A DNA stretch of 64,000 bases from Opitutia bacterium (GCA_016199925.1 JACQFT010000082.1:1-64000), one strand, 5' to 3'; numbered from the stretch's first letter, positions 55,347 through 63,549 are shown. Translations and numbers: made by a program. Notes: generated by a model not told the origin, from the letters alone.

Positions 55347-55625
55347 ATGAATACTGAAACCGCCTACATGACATCCAAAGGGCAGGTTGTCATCCCGGCC
55401 CGCCTCCGACGGAAATACGGACTGAAAGAAGGCACCCGCCTTACTTTCGCCGAGGAGGACGGCCGCTTTGTCATCCAGCCAGTCACCAAAGAATACATCA
55501 GCTCCTTCCGGGGCATCTTCAAACTGAAGCCCGGCGAGAAATCCGCCGTGCAGGAACACTTGGATGATCGCACCAAAGAGCGCACCCGGGAAGGCCGCGA
55601 AATCGAATCTGACCGCAAAAAATGA
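55347..55625 (+). CDS. vapB: AbrB/MazE/SpoVT-family antitoxin (VapB-like)
   Basis: TAYMTSKGQVVIPARLRRKYGLKEGTRLTFAEEDGRFVIQP. Confidence 0.92.
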   Translation: MNTETAYMTSKGQVVIPARLRRKYGLKEGTRLTFAEEDGRFVIQPVTKEYISSFRGIFKLKPGEKSAVQEHLDDRTKERTREGREIESDRKK

Positions 55626-56023
55626 AACCCTTGGTTTTCGATACCTCCGCATTGCTGGCCCTGCTCTTCGACGAACCCGGCGCAGAAGCCGTCGAGGCGC
55701 TCATGCACCGGGCCTCGGAAAAGGACCAGCCAATGCTGATGAGCGCCGTGAACTGGGCCGAGACCTGCTACCGTGTGTCAAAGAAGCGTGGTGAAGAAGC
55801 GCTGGCCCAAGCCAAGGAATTCGCCTCCAACACTCCTATCATGATCGTCGACGCCGACCGGGAGCTGGCGGAAATCGCCGCAAGCTACCGCGCCTCCGAC
55901 ACCCTCGCCTTGGCCGACGCCTTTGCCGCCGCACTGGCACTGACCCGCAAAGCCGAACTCGTCACCGCCGACCGCGAATTCAAATCCGTCGAAAGCGAAA
56001 TCAAAATCGCATGGCTAAAGTGA
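55622..56023 (+). CDS. vapC: PIN-domain toxin (VapC-like)
   Basis: KPLVFDTSALLALLFDEPGAEAVEAL...LADAFAAALALTRKAELVTADREFKSVE; ATGA overlap with antitoxin. Confidence 0.93.
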   Translation: MKPLVFDTSALLALLFDEPGAEAVEALMHRASEKDQPMLMSAVNWAETCYRVSKKRGEEALAQAKEFASNTPIMIVDADRELAEIAASYRASDTLALADAFAAALALTRKAELVTADREFKSVESEIKIAWLK

Positions 56024-56048
56024 CGAAGCGCCGCCGACAAGGCGCCTA

Positions 56049-56906
56049 TTAGTCGTCGATAGTTCCGGGCATTGCTCGAAACTGAATTGCTTCAAGGCTA
56101 CAGGTGCTGCGCATGGAGCCGTTCAACAAAAATAGTCTTGGGTTCCTGCTGAAGTCGAACAGTCGATAGACGTGATACTCAGCACTCCGTTCGTCTGAAA
56201 CTTCCACTTCGTTCTTGGAAGCGAAGAATGGTGTCAAAGCGCCAAAACGAGTGGTCTTCACCTCCACCAATCGTTCCCGTCCATCTGTCTCAAAAGAAAG
56301 GATATCGAATCCGTGACCATCGCCTTTGTTTGAAACGTGGTCGATGCGCTCAGCAAGATTCCTGTGCCCCGCCCGCCAGAGCCGCTCGTGCTCGAACTTG
56401 AGCACAAGGTCCTCTCCTGCCAGTCCGAGCGACTGGTTGCGCGCTTCCTGCTCAAGAAAATTACGTTTGAGCGTCACCCTCGACCCCAAACGCTTTTCAT
56501 AGAGCGCCTCCTTCTTTTTCGTCGGCGTCGGTGGCTCGACCTGTATGGTCAGAATATCAGCAAACCTCGCCGGATTCACCACTGGCTGCTGAATCAGCTC
56601 GGCCACAGCCGTGGTCAACTCAGGCTGCGCATACACTCGGCGCTCAACTGCCTCCTGTAAAAGACCCTGATAATTACTTCGCGGCTTATAGCCGTCCACA
56701 TACGGATACCCCAATTCGATCATCGCCGCACTGATGTTCTGGTGTTTGAACTCAATGGAGCCACGGCTACGCGCAGGCAGGAGTTTCTGCAGCTCTCTGT
56801 TTCTTTCCGCCTTGTTATAGTCGTAATTTTGAAGCTCCAAGGCCAACATCGCGAGGTAGTCCTCAACTATGATTTCAACCTCCTGTTGTGACCAGTCTTC
56901 AGACAT
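56049..56906 (-). CDS. DUF3883-domain protein (NO VEIN C-terminal-like, nuclease-like fold)
   Basis: LGLAGEDLVLKFEHERL...VSNKGDGHGFDILSFETDGRERLVEVKTTRFGALTPFFASKNEVEVS. Confidence 0.85.
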   Translation of the reverse strand: MSEDWSQQEVEIIVEDYLAMLALELQNYDYNKAERNRELQKLLPARSRGSIEFKHQNISAAMIELGYPYVDGYKPRSNYQGLLQEAVERRVYAQPELTTAVAELIQQPVVNPARFADILTIQVEPPTPTKKKEALYEKRLGSRVTLKRNFLEQEARNQSLGLAGEDLVLKFEHERLWRAGHRNLAERIDHVSNKGDGHGFDILSFETDGRERLVEVKTTRFGALTPFFASKNEVEVSDERSAEYHVYRLFDFSRNPRLFLLNGSMRSTCSLEAIQFRAMPGTIDD

Positions 56907-57136
56907 AGCGTGCGCAGAACTAGATGTCCGCCGAGTCAACCCAGCGCAATGCCAACTTCCGTCACGGTTTCAAGAGCGCGGAATTTCCGACTTCGTCCCG
57001 GCCTTTGCCAAGGCTACGGCGGGCACGGTGAGGCTTTAGCCTTCGCTCTTTTCGCTATGGCCGACAAGGCCGCTGGCGTGGGGCCCGTTTTTCTTGGCGC
57101 TTGGAGTCTGGGGGTCGGCAGTGCTACGTTTCCGCC

Positions 57137-57322
57137 ATGCCAGACCGCATCACCATCGTCACCGGCATCTGCTACAGCCGCCCCATCATCCGCGGCACCC
57201 GCGTTGCCGTGCAGACGTTGCTCGAACTTCTCGCCACCGGCGACTCGATGGTCGATGTGCTGGCCGAACATCCCGCCCTGACCCGTGACGATGTGAAGGC
57301 CTGCCTCGAAATCCAAGATTGA
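57137..57322 (+). CDS. DUF433 domain protein (antitoxin-like), no adjacent toxin
   Basis: DRITIVTGICYSRPIIRGTRVAVQTLLELLATGDSMVDVLAEHPALTRDDVKACLEI. Confidence 0.85.
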   Translation: MPDRITIVTGICYSRPIIRGTRVAVQTLLELLATGDSMVDVLAEHPALTRDDVKACLEIQD

Positions 57323-57353
57323 AACCCCGACCTGCCCGGCTAGCTTCCACCGC

Positions 57354-57575
57354 ATGAACGAGCGCATCATCACCGACCCCAATCTCTGTTCGGGCAAGCC
57401 CGTCATCCGGGGCACGCGCATCATGGTCCGCAATATTCTCGGATTGGTCGCCGGCGGCTACACCGTCGAACGCATCCTGCAGACCTACCCGGAGCTGACC
57501 AAGGAAGACGTGAGCGCCGCCCTCGAATACGCCGCACACCTCGTAGGCGAGGAGCAAATCTACACCCATGCCTGA
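57354..57575 (+). CDS. DUF433 antitoxin-like protein
   Basis: ERIITDPNLCSGKPVIRGTRIMVRNILGLVAGGYTVERILQTYPELTKEDVSAALEYAAHL. Confidence 0.92.
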   Translation: MNERIITDPNLCSGKPVIRGTRIMVRNILGLVAGGYTVERILQTYPELTKEDVSAALEYAAHLVGEEQIYTHA

Positions 57576-57951
57576 AACCGGGCTGCGCGTTCTGCTGGAT
57601 CAGAATGTTCCCCAGGAATGTCTGGCTTGGTTGCAGCAGGCCCGCCCCGCTCGGACTGTCTGGCATGTGAATCTGACCGGCTTGGCCGGACGGCCGGACC
57701 CGGAAATATTTCGCTGGGCTCAAGCAAAACAGGCCATCGTGGTCAGCTTCGATGAGGGTTTCGCCGATGCCCGCACTTTTCCGCTCGGCGCGCATCATGG
57801 CATCAACCGTCTGCGCGTCTGGCCCACGACGGTCGAGCTGACCGTTGCGGCATTGCAACGGGTCCTCGACCAAGTGTCGGAGTCTGACCTCCCGAGAAAT
57901 CTGATCATCGTGGACAACCACCGCATCCGTTTGCGCCGGGCGCCAGTCTGA
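57568..57951 (+). CDS. DUF5615 PIN-like toxin
   Basis: LRVLLDQNVPQECLAWLQQA...QAIVVSFDEGFADARTFPLGAHHGINRLRVWPTT; overlaps DUF433 gene. Confidence 0.88.
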   Translation: MPETGLRVLLDQNVPQECLAWLQQARPARTVWHVNLTGLAGRPDPEIFRWAQAKQAIVVSFDEGFADARTFPLGAHHGINRLRVWPTTVELTVAALQRVLDQVSESDLPRNLIIVDNHRIRLRRAPV

Positions 57952-57955
57952 GGCC

Positions 57956-58450
57956 GTGCCCGACATCTTCACCAAGTCCAAGCGCTCGGCGGTGATGGCG
58001 GCGATCCGCTCGCAAGGGAACAAGGGCACGGAGCTGCGGCTGCTGCGGATTTTCCGGGCGCACGGCGTCACGGGCTGGCGGCGGGGCCGGTCACTGGCGC
58101 TCAATCCCCGAGGTGTAAGGTTTAAGGTTCAAGGTGTAGGTTCAAAGATTCAAAGCCTGAGTGCCCGCAGCACTGGCCGGGTGAAACCAGACTTCGTTTT
58201 TCGCGCGGCGCGCATGGCCGTGTTTGTCGACGGCTGCTTCTGGCACGGTTGTCCGAAGCACGCGACGTGGCCCAAGACGCGCGCGGCATTCTGGCGTGCG
58301 AAAATCCTGCGCAACCGGGAACGCGACCGACAGGTGGACCGCCGCCTCCGCCAACTCGGTTGGCGCGTGGTTCGCGTCTGGGAGCACAGTTTGCGGCGCT
58401 GCGATGAAGCAAAGCTCGTCCGCCGGCTGCATCGCTCCGTCGGCGTATGA
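57956..58450 (+). CDS. vsr: very-short-patch-repair endonuclease (Vsr), GTG start, with ~30 aa insertion encoded by heptamer repeat
   Basis: KSKRSAVMAAIRSQGNKGTELRLLRIFRAHGVTGWRR...KPDFVFRAARMAVFVDGCFWHGCPKHATWPKTRAAFWRAKILRNRERDRQVDRRLRQLGWRVVRVWEH. Confidence 0.92.
   Translation: MPDIFTKSKRSAVMAAIRSQGNKGTELRLLRIFRAHGVTGWRRGRSLALNPRGVRFKVQGVGSKIQSLSARSTGRVKPDFVFRAARMAVFVDGCFWHGCPKHATWPKTRAAFWRAKILRNRERDRQVDRRLRQLGWRVVRVWEHSLRRCDEAKLVRRLHRSVGV
58113..58155. repeat. degenerate heptamer array (GTTCAAG-like x6) inside vsr
   Basis: GTGTAAG GTTTAAG GTTCAAG GTGTAG GTTCAAA GATTCAAA G. Confidence 0.8.
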
Positions 58451-58579
58451 CCGGTTTCGAAGCGGGAATCGGGCCGCGTTCTTCCCGTCGTCACAGAGCG
58501 TTTGACCACGACCCTCCGCGGGGTCGGTCCCGCTCGCGGGTCAAAGCCGCCTTCGCCCGCGGCACCCCGCGTCGGTGCA

Positions 58580-58620
58580 CGGACCGGACGGAGCCGGTCC
58601 CTCCACCCGAGCCAAGCCGG
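58580..58620 (+). repeat. element A, 3' half copy
   Basis: CGGACCGGACGGAGCCGGTCCCTCCACCCGAGCCAAGCCGG. Confidence 0.7.
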
Positions 58621-58670
58621 AACTTTGCCCTGACCAGCAGAGCGCGTTCCCCAGAATCTTCCGGGCTAGT

Positions 58671-59039
58671 TCACCCGGCCCCGCCCGCCCGCCCGTCCTG
58701 CCAACGCCAGTAGTGGAAATACCCGAGCGCGATCGCGAGGACGCCGGCTAGAAATTCAAGTGCGGACATTTCAGGCCGGCTCGCGCTGACGCCGCGAACA
58801 ACCATGAAAGCCGTATTGTATGCGAAAAGTGTCAGCCCCATTCCGATGCTCATGGCGGTGAACATCGCCTTCATCTTGAGCTGTTGCACGCGCTCGTCCT
58901 CGATGCGCTCCTTGGCGAAGAAAATCATCATCAGCCCGGTGCTGGCCGTCACGGAAAGGAGCAGGCGGTCCGGGGCGATAGCCCCCAAGGGAACGCCCAA
59001 GAGGATGATCAATAGTCCGATAGTTTTTTGCGCGGTCAT
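58671..59039 (-). CDS. small membrane protein
   Basis: MTAQKTIGLLIILLGVPLGAIAPDRLLLSV..., 4 hydrophobic segments. Confidence 0.65.
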   Translation of the reverse strand: MTAQKTIGLLIILLGVPLGAIAPDRLLLSVTASTGLMMIFFAKERIEDERVQQLKMKAMFTAMSIGMGLTLFAYNTAFMVVRGVSASRPEMSALEFLAGVLAIALGYFHYWRWQDGRAGGAG

Positions 59040-59080
59040 GGTGGGGTCGGGTCGGTTTTTTTAGCGGTCGAAAGCAGGGT

Positions 59081-59269
59081 TCAGTTCCAAAAGATTTCCT
59101 CCACCGGGAGCTTGAAGAGTTTCCCGATCTTCAGCGCGAGCGGGAGGCTCGGGTCGTATTTCTCCGTCTCGATGGCGTTGATAGTCTGGCGCGACACCGC
59201 CAGTTTGTCGGCGAGATCGCCCTGCGACCACGCCTTGGCCGCGCGCAGTTCCCGCAGTTGGTTTTTCAT
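59081..59269 (-). CDS. XRE-family HTH regulator
   Basis: MKNQLRELRAAKAWSQGDLADKLAVSRQTINAIETEKYDPSLPLALKIGKLFKLPVEEIF. Confidence 0.93.
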   Translation of the reverse strand: MKNQLRELRAAKAWSQGDLADKLAVSRQTINAIETEKYDPSLPLALKIGKLFKLPVEEIFWN

Positions 59270-59709
59270 TGATAGCGGCGGTTGGCGACGGCGCCGCCGA
59301 GCAGCCAGAAGAAAAACATCACGCTGGCCGTCGCGACCATGCCGAGTCCGCCGGCGAGCCCGGGCAGAGGCACGCCGTGGGCCGCGAGCGTGTTCACCGC
59401 CAGACCCGTGAGCACGGTGCCGAGCGCCGCCACGAGGACGGCTTCGAGCTGCAGGCGTTGCTGCAGTTCGTCCAAGCCGCGGATGAAGCGCCAGCAGCTC
59501 CGCACATAGAGCAGGCCCGGGAGGAACGGCGCGAGCGCCAGCAGGCCGCGGGCGAGCGGCGGCCAGTCGGGATGGCGGCGGAGCAGAAAAAACTCCGCCA
59601 GATAAGTGGCGGTCGCCACGCCCAGCCAGAGGTTGAGCACCAAGTCGGTTTTGAGGGAATACTGCCCCGAGTGCGGCTCGACCGTTTCCATCCGGTTGGG
59701 ATTTTCCAT
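59266..59709 (-). CDS. membrane protein co-encoded with XRE regulator
   Basis: MENPNRMETVEPHSGQYSLKTDLVLNLWLGVATATYLAEFFLL..., 4 TM; ATGA overlap with 59269. Confidence 0.7.
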   Translation of the reverse strand: MENPNRMETVEPHSGQYSLKTDLVLNLWLGVATATYLAEFFLLRRHPDWPPLARGLLALAPFLPGLLYVRSCWRFIRGLDELQQRLQLEAVLVAALGTVLTGLAVNTLAAHGVPLPGLAGGLGMVATASVMFFFWLLGGAVANRRYQ

Positions 59710-59881
59710 GCCGACACCATGTAAAGCATACTTGTCCTCTGTCAAGCATCCTTGTCATGGCTCCGGAAGAAATTTTCCCCGCCGCGACCAATCCCGTGCC
59801 AGCGGCGCTTTCGCACCGGGCCGGCGCGTCCACCGCCACTCCGTTGAGTCGCCTGCCCGCAGGTCGCCGTTTCCAGAGGGA

Positions 59882-59902
59882 ATGTCACTTAATAGGTGAC
59901 AT
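59882..59902. repeat. palindrome P4 ATGTCACTTAATAGGTGACAT
   Basis: 17/21 identical to core of 42253-42277, compensatory end pair. Confidence 0.6.
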
Positions 59903-60035
59903 TGCGCGCGACGGTGCGGCGGTGCGTCGCCGTCCGGCTCTGCGTCCTTCGCGGGGCTGGGCGGGGCTGGCCGGCGGCGGCGCGTTTCGTTCGCGATGGG
60001 CCCGCTACCCCGAAGCTCGTCCGCCGCGGCGGGTG

Positions 60036-60130
60036 AGCTTCGGCATAGATTGAGTGGAGGGACCGGCTCCGTCCGGTCCACGGATCGCGAAAAGTCGGAC
60101 GACATCCTGCTGGCCAGCAGAATCCCTCCG
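60036..60130 (-). repeat. element A, full copy, reverse orientation
   Basis: Reverse complement reads GGAGGGATTCTGCTGGCCAGCAGGATGTCGTCCGACTTTTCG...GGACCGGACGGAGCCGGTCCCTCCACTC...GCCGAAGC. Confidence 0.8.
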
Positions 60131-60301
60131 CGGCGCAGCTACGGTTGCGCGTTGCATACGGTTTGGTCGGATCCGTCGCGACTTGCTCCGAGGAGGTTTT
60201 CTCGCGGACCGGGGCAAGGGTGCCCCGGTTCCGACGGCGTGCCCCGGTTCCAAAGAACCCGCGGTCCCCGCCGGGTTCGTCGCGGAGCCAATGCATCCGC
60301 C

Positions 60302-60673
60302 CTACCCCTGGCCGTCGCGTTCCAGCTCGGCCTGGACATCAGCCACGGCCGTCAAAATTTTCCGGAAGCGTCGCCCCAACGGCGTGAACTCATACTCCAC
60401 GCGTGGCGGGATCTCCGGAAAGCTCTCCTTCGCCAGAATCCCGAGCGTCACGTTGCGCCGCAGGCAGTCGTTGAGCACCTTCGCGCTCAGCCCTTCGACG
60501 CTGCGCTCCATCGCGCCGGGCCGTTTCGTGCCGGCGTCGATCAGTTGATAGACCGTGAGCGACCACTTGCACGCGAGCACCGTTTCCAGCAGCACCGCGG
60601 CGCGTTTCGGCGGTTGCGCCCGCAGCATTTTCTTCGTCGTGACAGCGGGCAATTTAGACTTGGCGGTGGGCAC
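60302..60673 (-). CDS. HxlR-family transcriptional regulator
   Basis: LACKWSLTVYQLIDAGTKRPGAMERSVEGLSAKVLNDCLRRNVTLGILAKESFPEIPPRVEYEFTPLGRRF. Confidence 0.9.
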   Translation of the reverse strand: MPTAKSKLPAVTTKKMLRAQPPKRAAVLLETVLACKWSLTVYQLIDAGTKRPGAMERSVEGLSAKVLNDCLRRNVTLGILAKESFPEIPPRVEYEFTPLGRRFRKILTAVADVQAELERDGQG

Positions 60674-60759
60674 CCGACCAAATTGTGCCCGCTGTTTTCT
60701 TTGTCAATTGCCTGCTAGAGTGGCGGCTCACCTCCGCAACTCCTCCACAACCCTTCATC

Positions 60760-61545
60760 ATGTCCCACCCCCCCTCCTCCTCCGACCGTCCCCTCGCCCT
60801 CATCCTCGGCGGCTCCACCGGCATCGGCCGCGCGATCGCCGCGCGCCTGCACGACCGCGGCCTCGACCTGCTGCTCGTCGCGCGCGACGCCACGCGCCTC
60901 GCCACCGCCGCCCGCGAACTCGCCACCTCGGGCAACGCCCTGATCGACACCTTCGTGGCCGACTTGACCGACGAAGCGCAGGCCGACCGCCTCGTCGCCC
61001 GCCTCGACGCCGAGCCACGCCACTTCGCCCGCTTCGTGAATTCGGCCGGCACCTTTTTCCCCAAGCCCTTCCTCGACCACACCAAGGCCGACTACGACCG
61101 TTACCACTCGGTCAACCGCGCCTCCTTCGCCGTGACGCAGGCCGTGGCCCGCAACATGCGCACGCACGGCGGCGGCGCCATCGTGAACATCGGCTCCATG
61201 TGGGCGCGCCAGGCCATCAAGGCCACACCCTCCAGCGCCTACTCGATGGCCAAGGCCGGCCTGCACTCGCTGACCCAGCACCTCGCGATGGAACTCGCCG
61301 AGCACAAAATCCGCGTCAACGCCGTGGCGCCCGCGGTCGTCGTCACGCCGATCTACGGCGCCTTCATCGAGCCCGCGAAAATCGAAGAGACCCTCGCCGG
61401 CTTCAACGGCTTCCATCCCATCGGCCGCGTCGGTCGCCCCGACGATGTCGCGGCGGTCGCCGATTTTCTGTTGTCAGCCGCCAGCTCATGGGTGACCGGC
61501 GCCATCTGGGACGCCGATGGCGGCGTGATGGCCGGGCGCAACTGA
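60760..61545 (+). CDS. SDR family oxidoreductase
   Basis: ALILGGSTGIGRAIAARLHDRGLDLLLVAR; INIGSMW..YSMAKAGLHSLTQHLAMEL; divergent from HxlR gene. Confidence 0.93.
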   Translation: MSHPPSSSDRPLALILGGSTGIGRAIAARLHDRGLDLLLVARDATRLATAARELATSGNALIDTFVADLTDEAQADRLVARLDAEPRHFARFVNSAGTFFPKPFLDHTKADYDRYHSVNRASFAVTQAVARNMRTHGGGAIVNIGSMWARQAIKATPSSAYSMAKAGLHSLTQHLAMELAEHKIRVNAVAPAVVVTPIYGAFIEPAKIEETLAGFNGFHPIGRVGRPDDVAAVADFLLSAASSWVTGAIWDADGGVMAGRN

Positions 61546-61567
61546 CCGCGGGCCGCGCCCGCACGGC

Positions 61568-61620
61568 CGCAGCACGCAACCGCAGCACGCAACCGCATCA
61601 CGCGGCGGCATCACGCGGCG
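61568..61620. repeat. four tandem 13-bp repeats
   Basis: CGCAGCACGCAAC CGCAGCACGCAAC CGCATCACGCGGC GGCATCACGCGGC. Confidence 0.85.
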
Positions 61621-61817
61621 GCTTCGCCGTGGGCCAGCGCGTCGTCCCGCAACTGCTGGCCGACGCGCAGGATCACGCGGCAGACATTCTCCCGCACGCG
61701 CGGATCGCTCGGCGAGACCGCGCAGCCGCGGCGCTCGCCCTCCAGCCAGACCTCGTCGCGGACGATCTGCTCGATGGCGGGCAGCTCGCGCCGGATGATC
61801 GGGTCTGGTTGCTTCAT
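61611..61817 (-). CDS. small hypothetical protein
   Basis: MKQPDPIIRRELPAIEQIVRDEVWLEGERRGCAVSPSDPRVRENVCRVILRVGQQLRDDALAHGEAAA. Confidence 0.6.
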   Translation of the reverse strand: MKQPDPIIRRELPAIEQIVRDEVWLEGERRGCAVSPSDPRVRENVCRVILRVGQQLRDDALAHGEAAA

Positions 61818-61923
61818 TTTCTGCCGGCCCTCCGCCGGCTGATTCCGACAGGCGGACCTGCTCTCTTTATCGGCGCAATTCCCGGCCGGTTGAGCGCCCG
61901 CCCGGCGCAGCGCCAGGCTGCGG

Positions 61924-62757
61924 CTACAGCGTCCGCTCCAGCCACGCCACCGTGATGTCGAGCACCCGCTGCGCCTGCCCGAGCTCCGGCTGGAAGACGT
62001 GGAAAATATGGTCCGCCCCGCCGATGATCACCGCCTCCGCCGGCCGCCCCGGCGCGATCCGCATGAACTCCGCCTCGTGCGCCGGCAGGAAATCCTCCGA
62101 CCCGCGCACCGCCAGCAAGGCCCCGGGATATTTCGCCAGCGACACATCGAGATTCACCCGGCGGAAGCTTTCGTAGAACTCCCGTTTCGTCGTGATGCTT
62201 TTCCAGCCCGGCACGACCTCCGTCGCCGCGCCGTCGCGCAACGCCTTCTGCGCCGTCTCGCCCGCGGTCAGTTGGGCAAACTGGTCGCCGCTCGGACTCG
62301 ACCACAGCACCATCGTGCGAAACCACGCCGGATGCTCGCCCGCGACCACGACGGCCGTCGTCGCCCCGAGGCTCCAGCCCACCACGCCGGTGCGCCCGCG
62401 CTTCGCGCCCGGCTGCTGCGCCGCAAACGCGAAGGCCGCCTCCGTGTCGGCGACGCGCGTCGCGAAGGTGGACTCGATCTGTGTGCGCCGCTTGTCGCCC
62501 TCGCCGCGGAAATTTATCCGCAGGCTCGCGATGCCCCGCGCTTCGAGCGCCTCCGCCAGCCGCTTCGTCAGATCGCCCGCCCCGTCCATGTCGTCGGCAA
62601 AACCGTGGAGCAGCAAAACCACCCGCCCGTCCCACGCCGCGTCCGGCTGCCGCCAGGCGCCGCCGACCCCCGCCGCCACTTCGACCCGGCGCTCCGCCGC
62701 GCCGCCCACGGCGAATCCCGCCACCAGCAACAGAAAAAATCCCCAGGCTGTTCTCAT
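61924..62757 (-). CDS. alpha/beta hydrolase, secreted
   Basis: [74 protein letters not shown]. Confidence 0.9.
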   Translation of the reverse strand: MRTAWGFFLLLVAGFAVGGAAERRVEVAAGVGGAWRQPDAAWDGRVVLLLHGFADDMDGAGDLTKRLAEALEARGIASLRINFRGEGDKRRTQIESTFATRVADTEAAFAFAAQQPGAKRGRTGVVGWSLGATTAVVVAGEHPAWFRTMVLWSSPSGDQFAQLTAGETAQKALRDGAATEVVPGWKSITTKREFYESFRRVNLDVSLAKYPGALLAVRGSEDFLPAHEAEFMRIAPGRPAEAVIIGGADHIFHVFQPELGQAQRVLDITVAWLERTL

Positions 62758-62874
62758 GCCGGGGTGGAGTATCCTGGTGCCGGCGAGTTTTCAACTCCGG
62801 CGACCGTGGGTCAGCGAGCGTGCTCTCGCCCGCCCCGCCCGCCCTGCGCCTGCCAGCGGGCTGCCCACCGCGAC

Positions 62875-63549
62875 TCAACCCTCGCCCAGCGCGCCGCGCA
62901 GACGCGCGAGCTCCGCGCGCAAGCGCGCCACCTCGGCCTCCAGCGCCGCCAGCCGCCGTTCCGCGTCGGGCGGCAGAGCGAAGGTCGCCGCGAGCGGCGC
63001 GGCCGCCCCGCCGGCGCTCGCCGCGGCGGGCTCGCCAGTGAGCAATTGCGCCCAGCGCGTCTCTTTTTGTCCCGGCTGTCGCGGCAGCGGGCGGACGAGC
63101 GCCCCGGCCGGGCGTTCCGCCAGCTCCGCCAGCAACGCCTCGAAATCCAGCGGCATCGGGTGGAGCCGCTCCGAGTTGGCCCGCAGTCCGGCGAGCGTCT
63201 GCGGCCCGCGCAGCAGCAGTTCGCCGAGCACCGCGCGCGCCGCCGTCGTCACCGGATACACCGCGTCGAGCTTCTGCTTGAACTTCGGTCCGCGTGCCTC
63301 CGCTCCGGCAAACACGGCCGCCAGTTGCCGTCCGCGCAGCCGCTCGAGCGCCGCCGCCACTTCATCGGCCCCCACGTCCAGCACCGGGTCGCGGTTGCTC
63401 CGCTGGTTGCAGGCGTTGACCAGCGCGTTGAGCGTCAGCGGATAGGCGTCCGGCGTCGCGAGTTCCTTTTCGATCAGGCAACCGAGCACGCGGGCCTCCA
63501 GCGCCGACAGCGGCGCCGGCCTCTCCGGCGGCGGCAGATTGGTGTCCAT
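62875..63549 (-). CDS. YceH/DUF480 family protein
   Basis: LSALEARVLGCLIEKELATPDAYPLTLNALVNACNQRSNRDPV; LLLRGPQTLAGLRANSERLHPM. Confidence 0.92.
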   Translation of the reverse strand: MDTNLPPPERPAPLSALEARVLGCLIEKELATPDAYPLTLNALVNACNQRSNRDPVLDVGADEVAAALERLRGRQLAAVFAGAEARGPKFKQKLDAVYPVTTAARAVLGELLLRGPQTLAGLRANSERLHPMPLDFEALLAELAERPAGALVRPLPRQPGQKETRWAQLLTGEPAAASAGGAAAPLAATFALPPDAERRLAALEAEVARLRAELARLRGALGEG

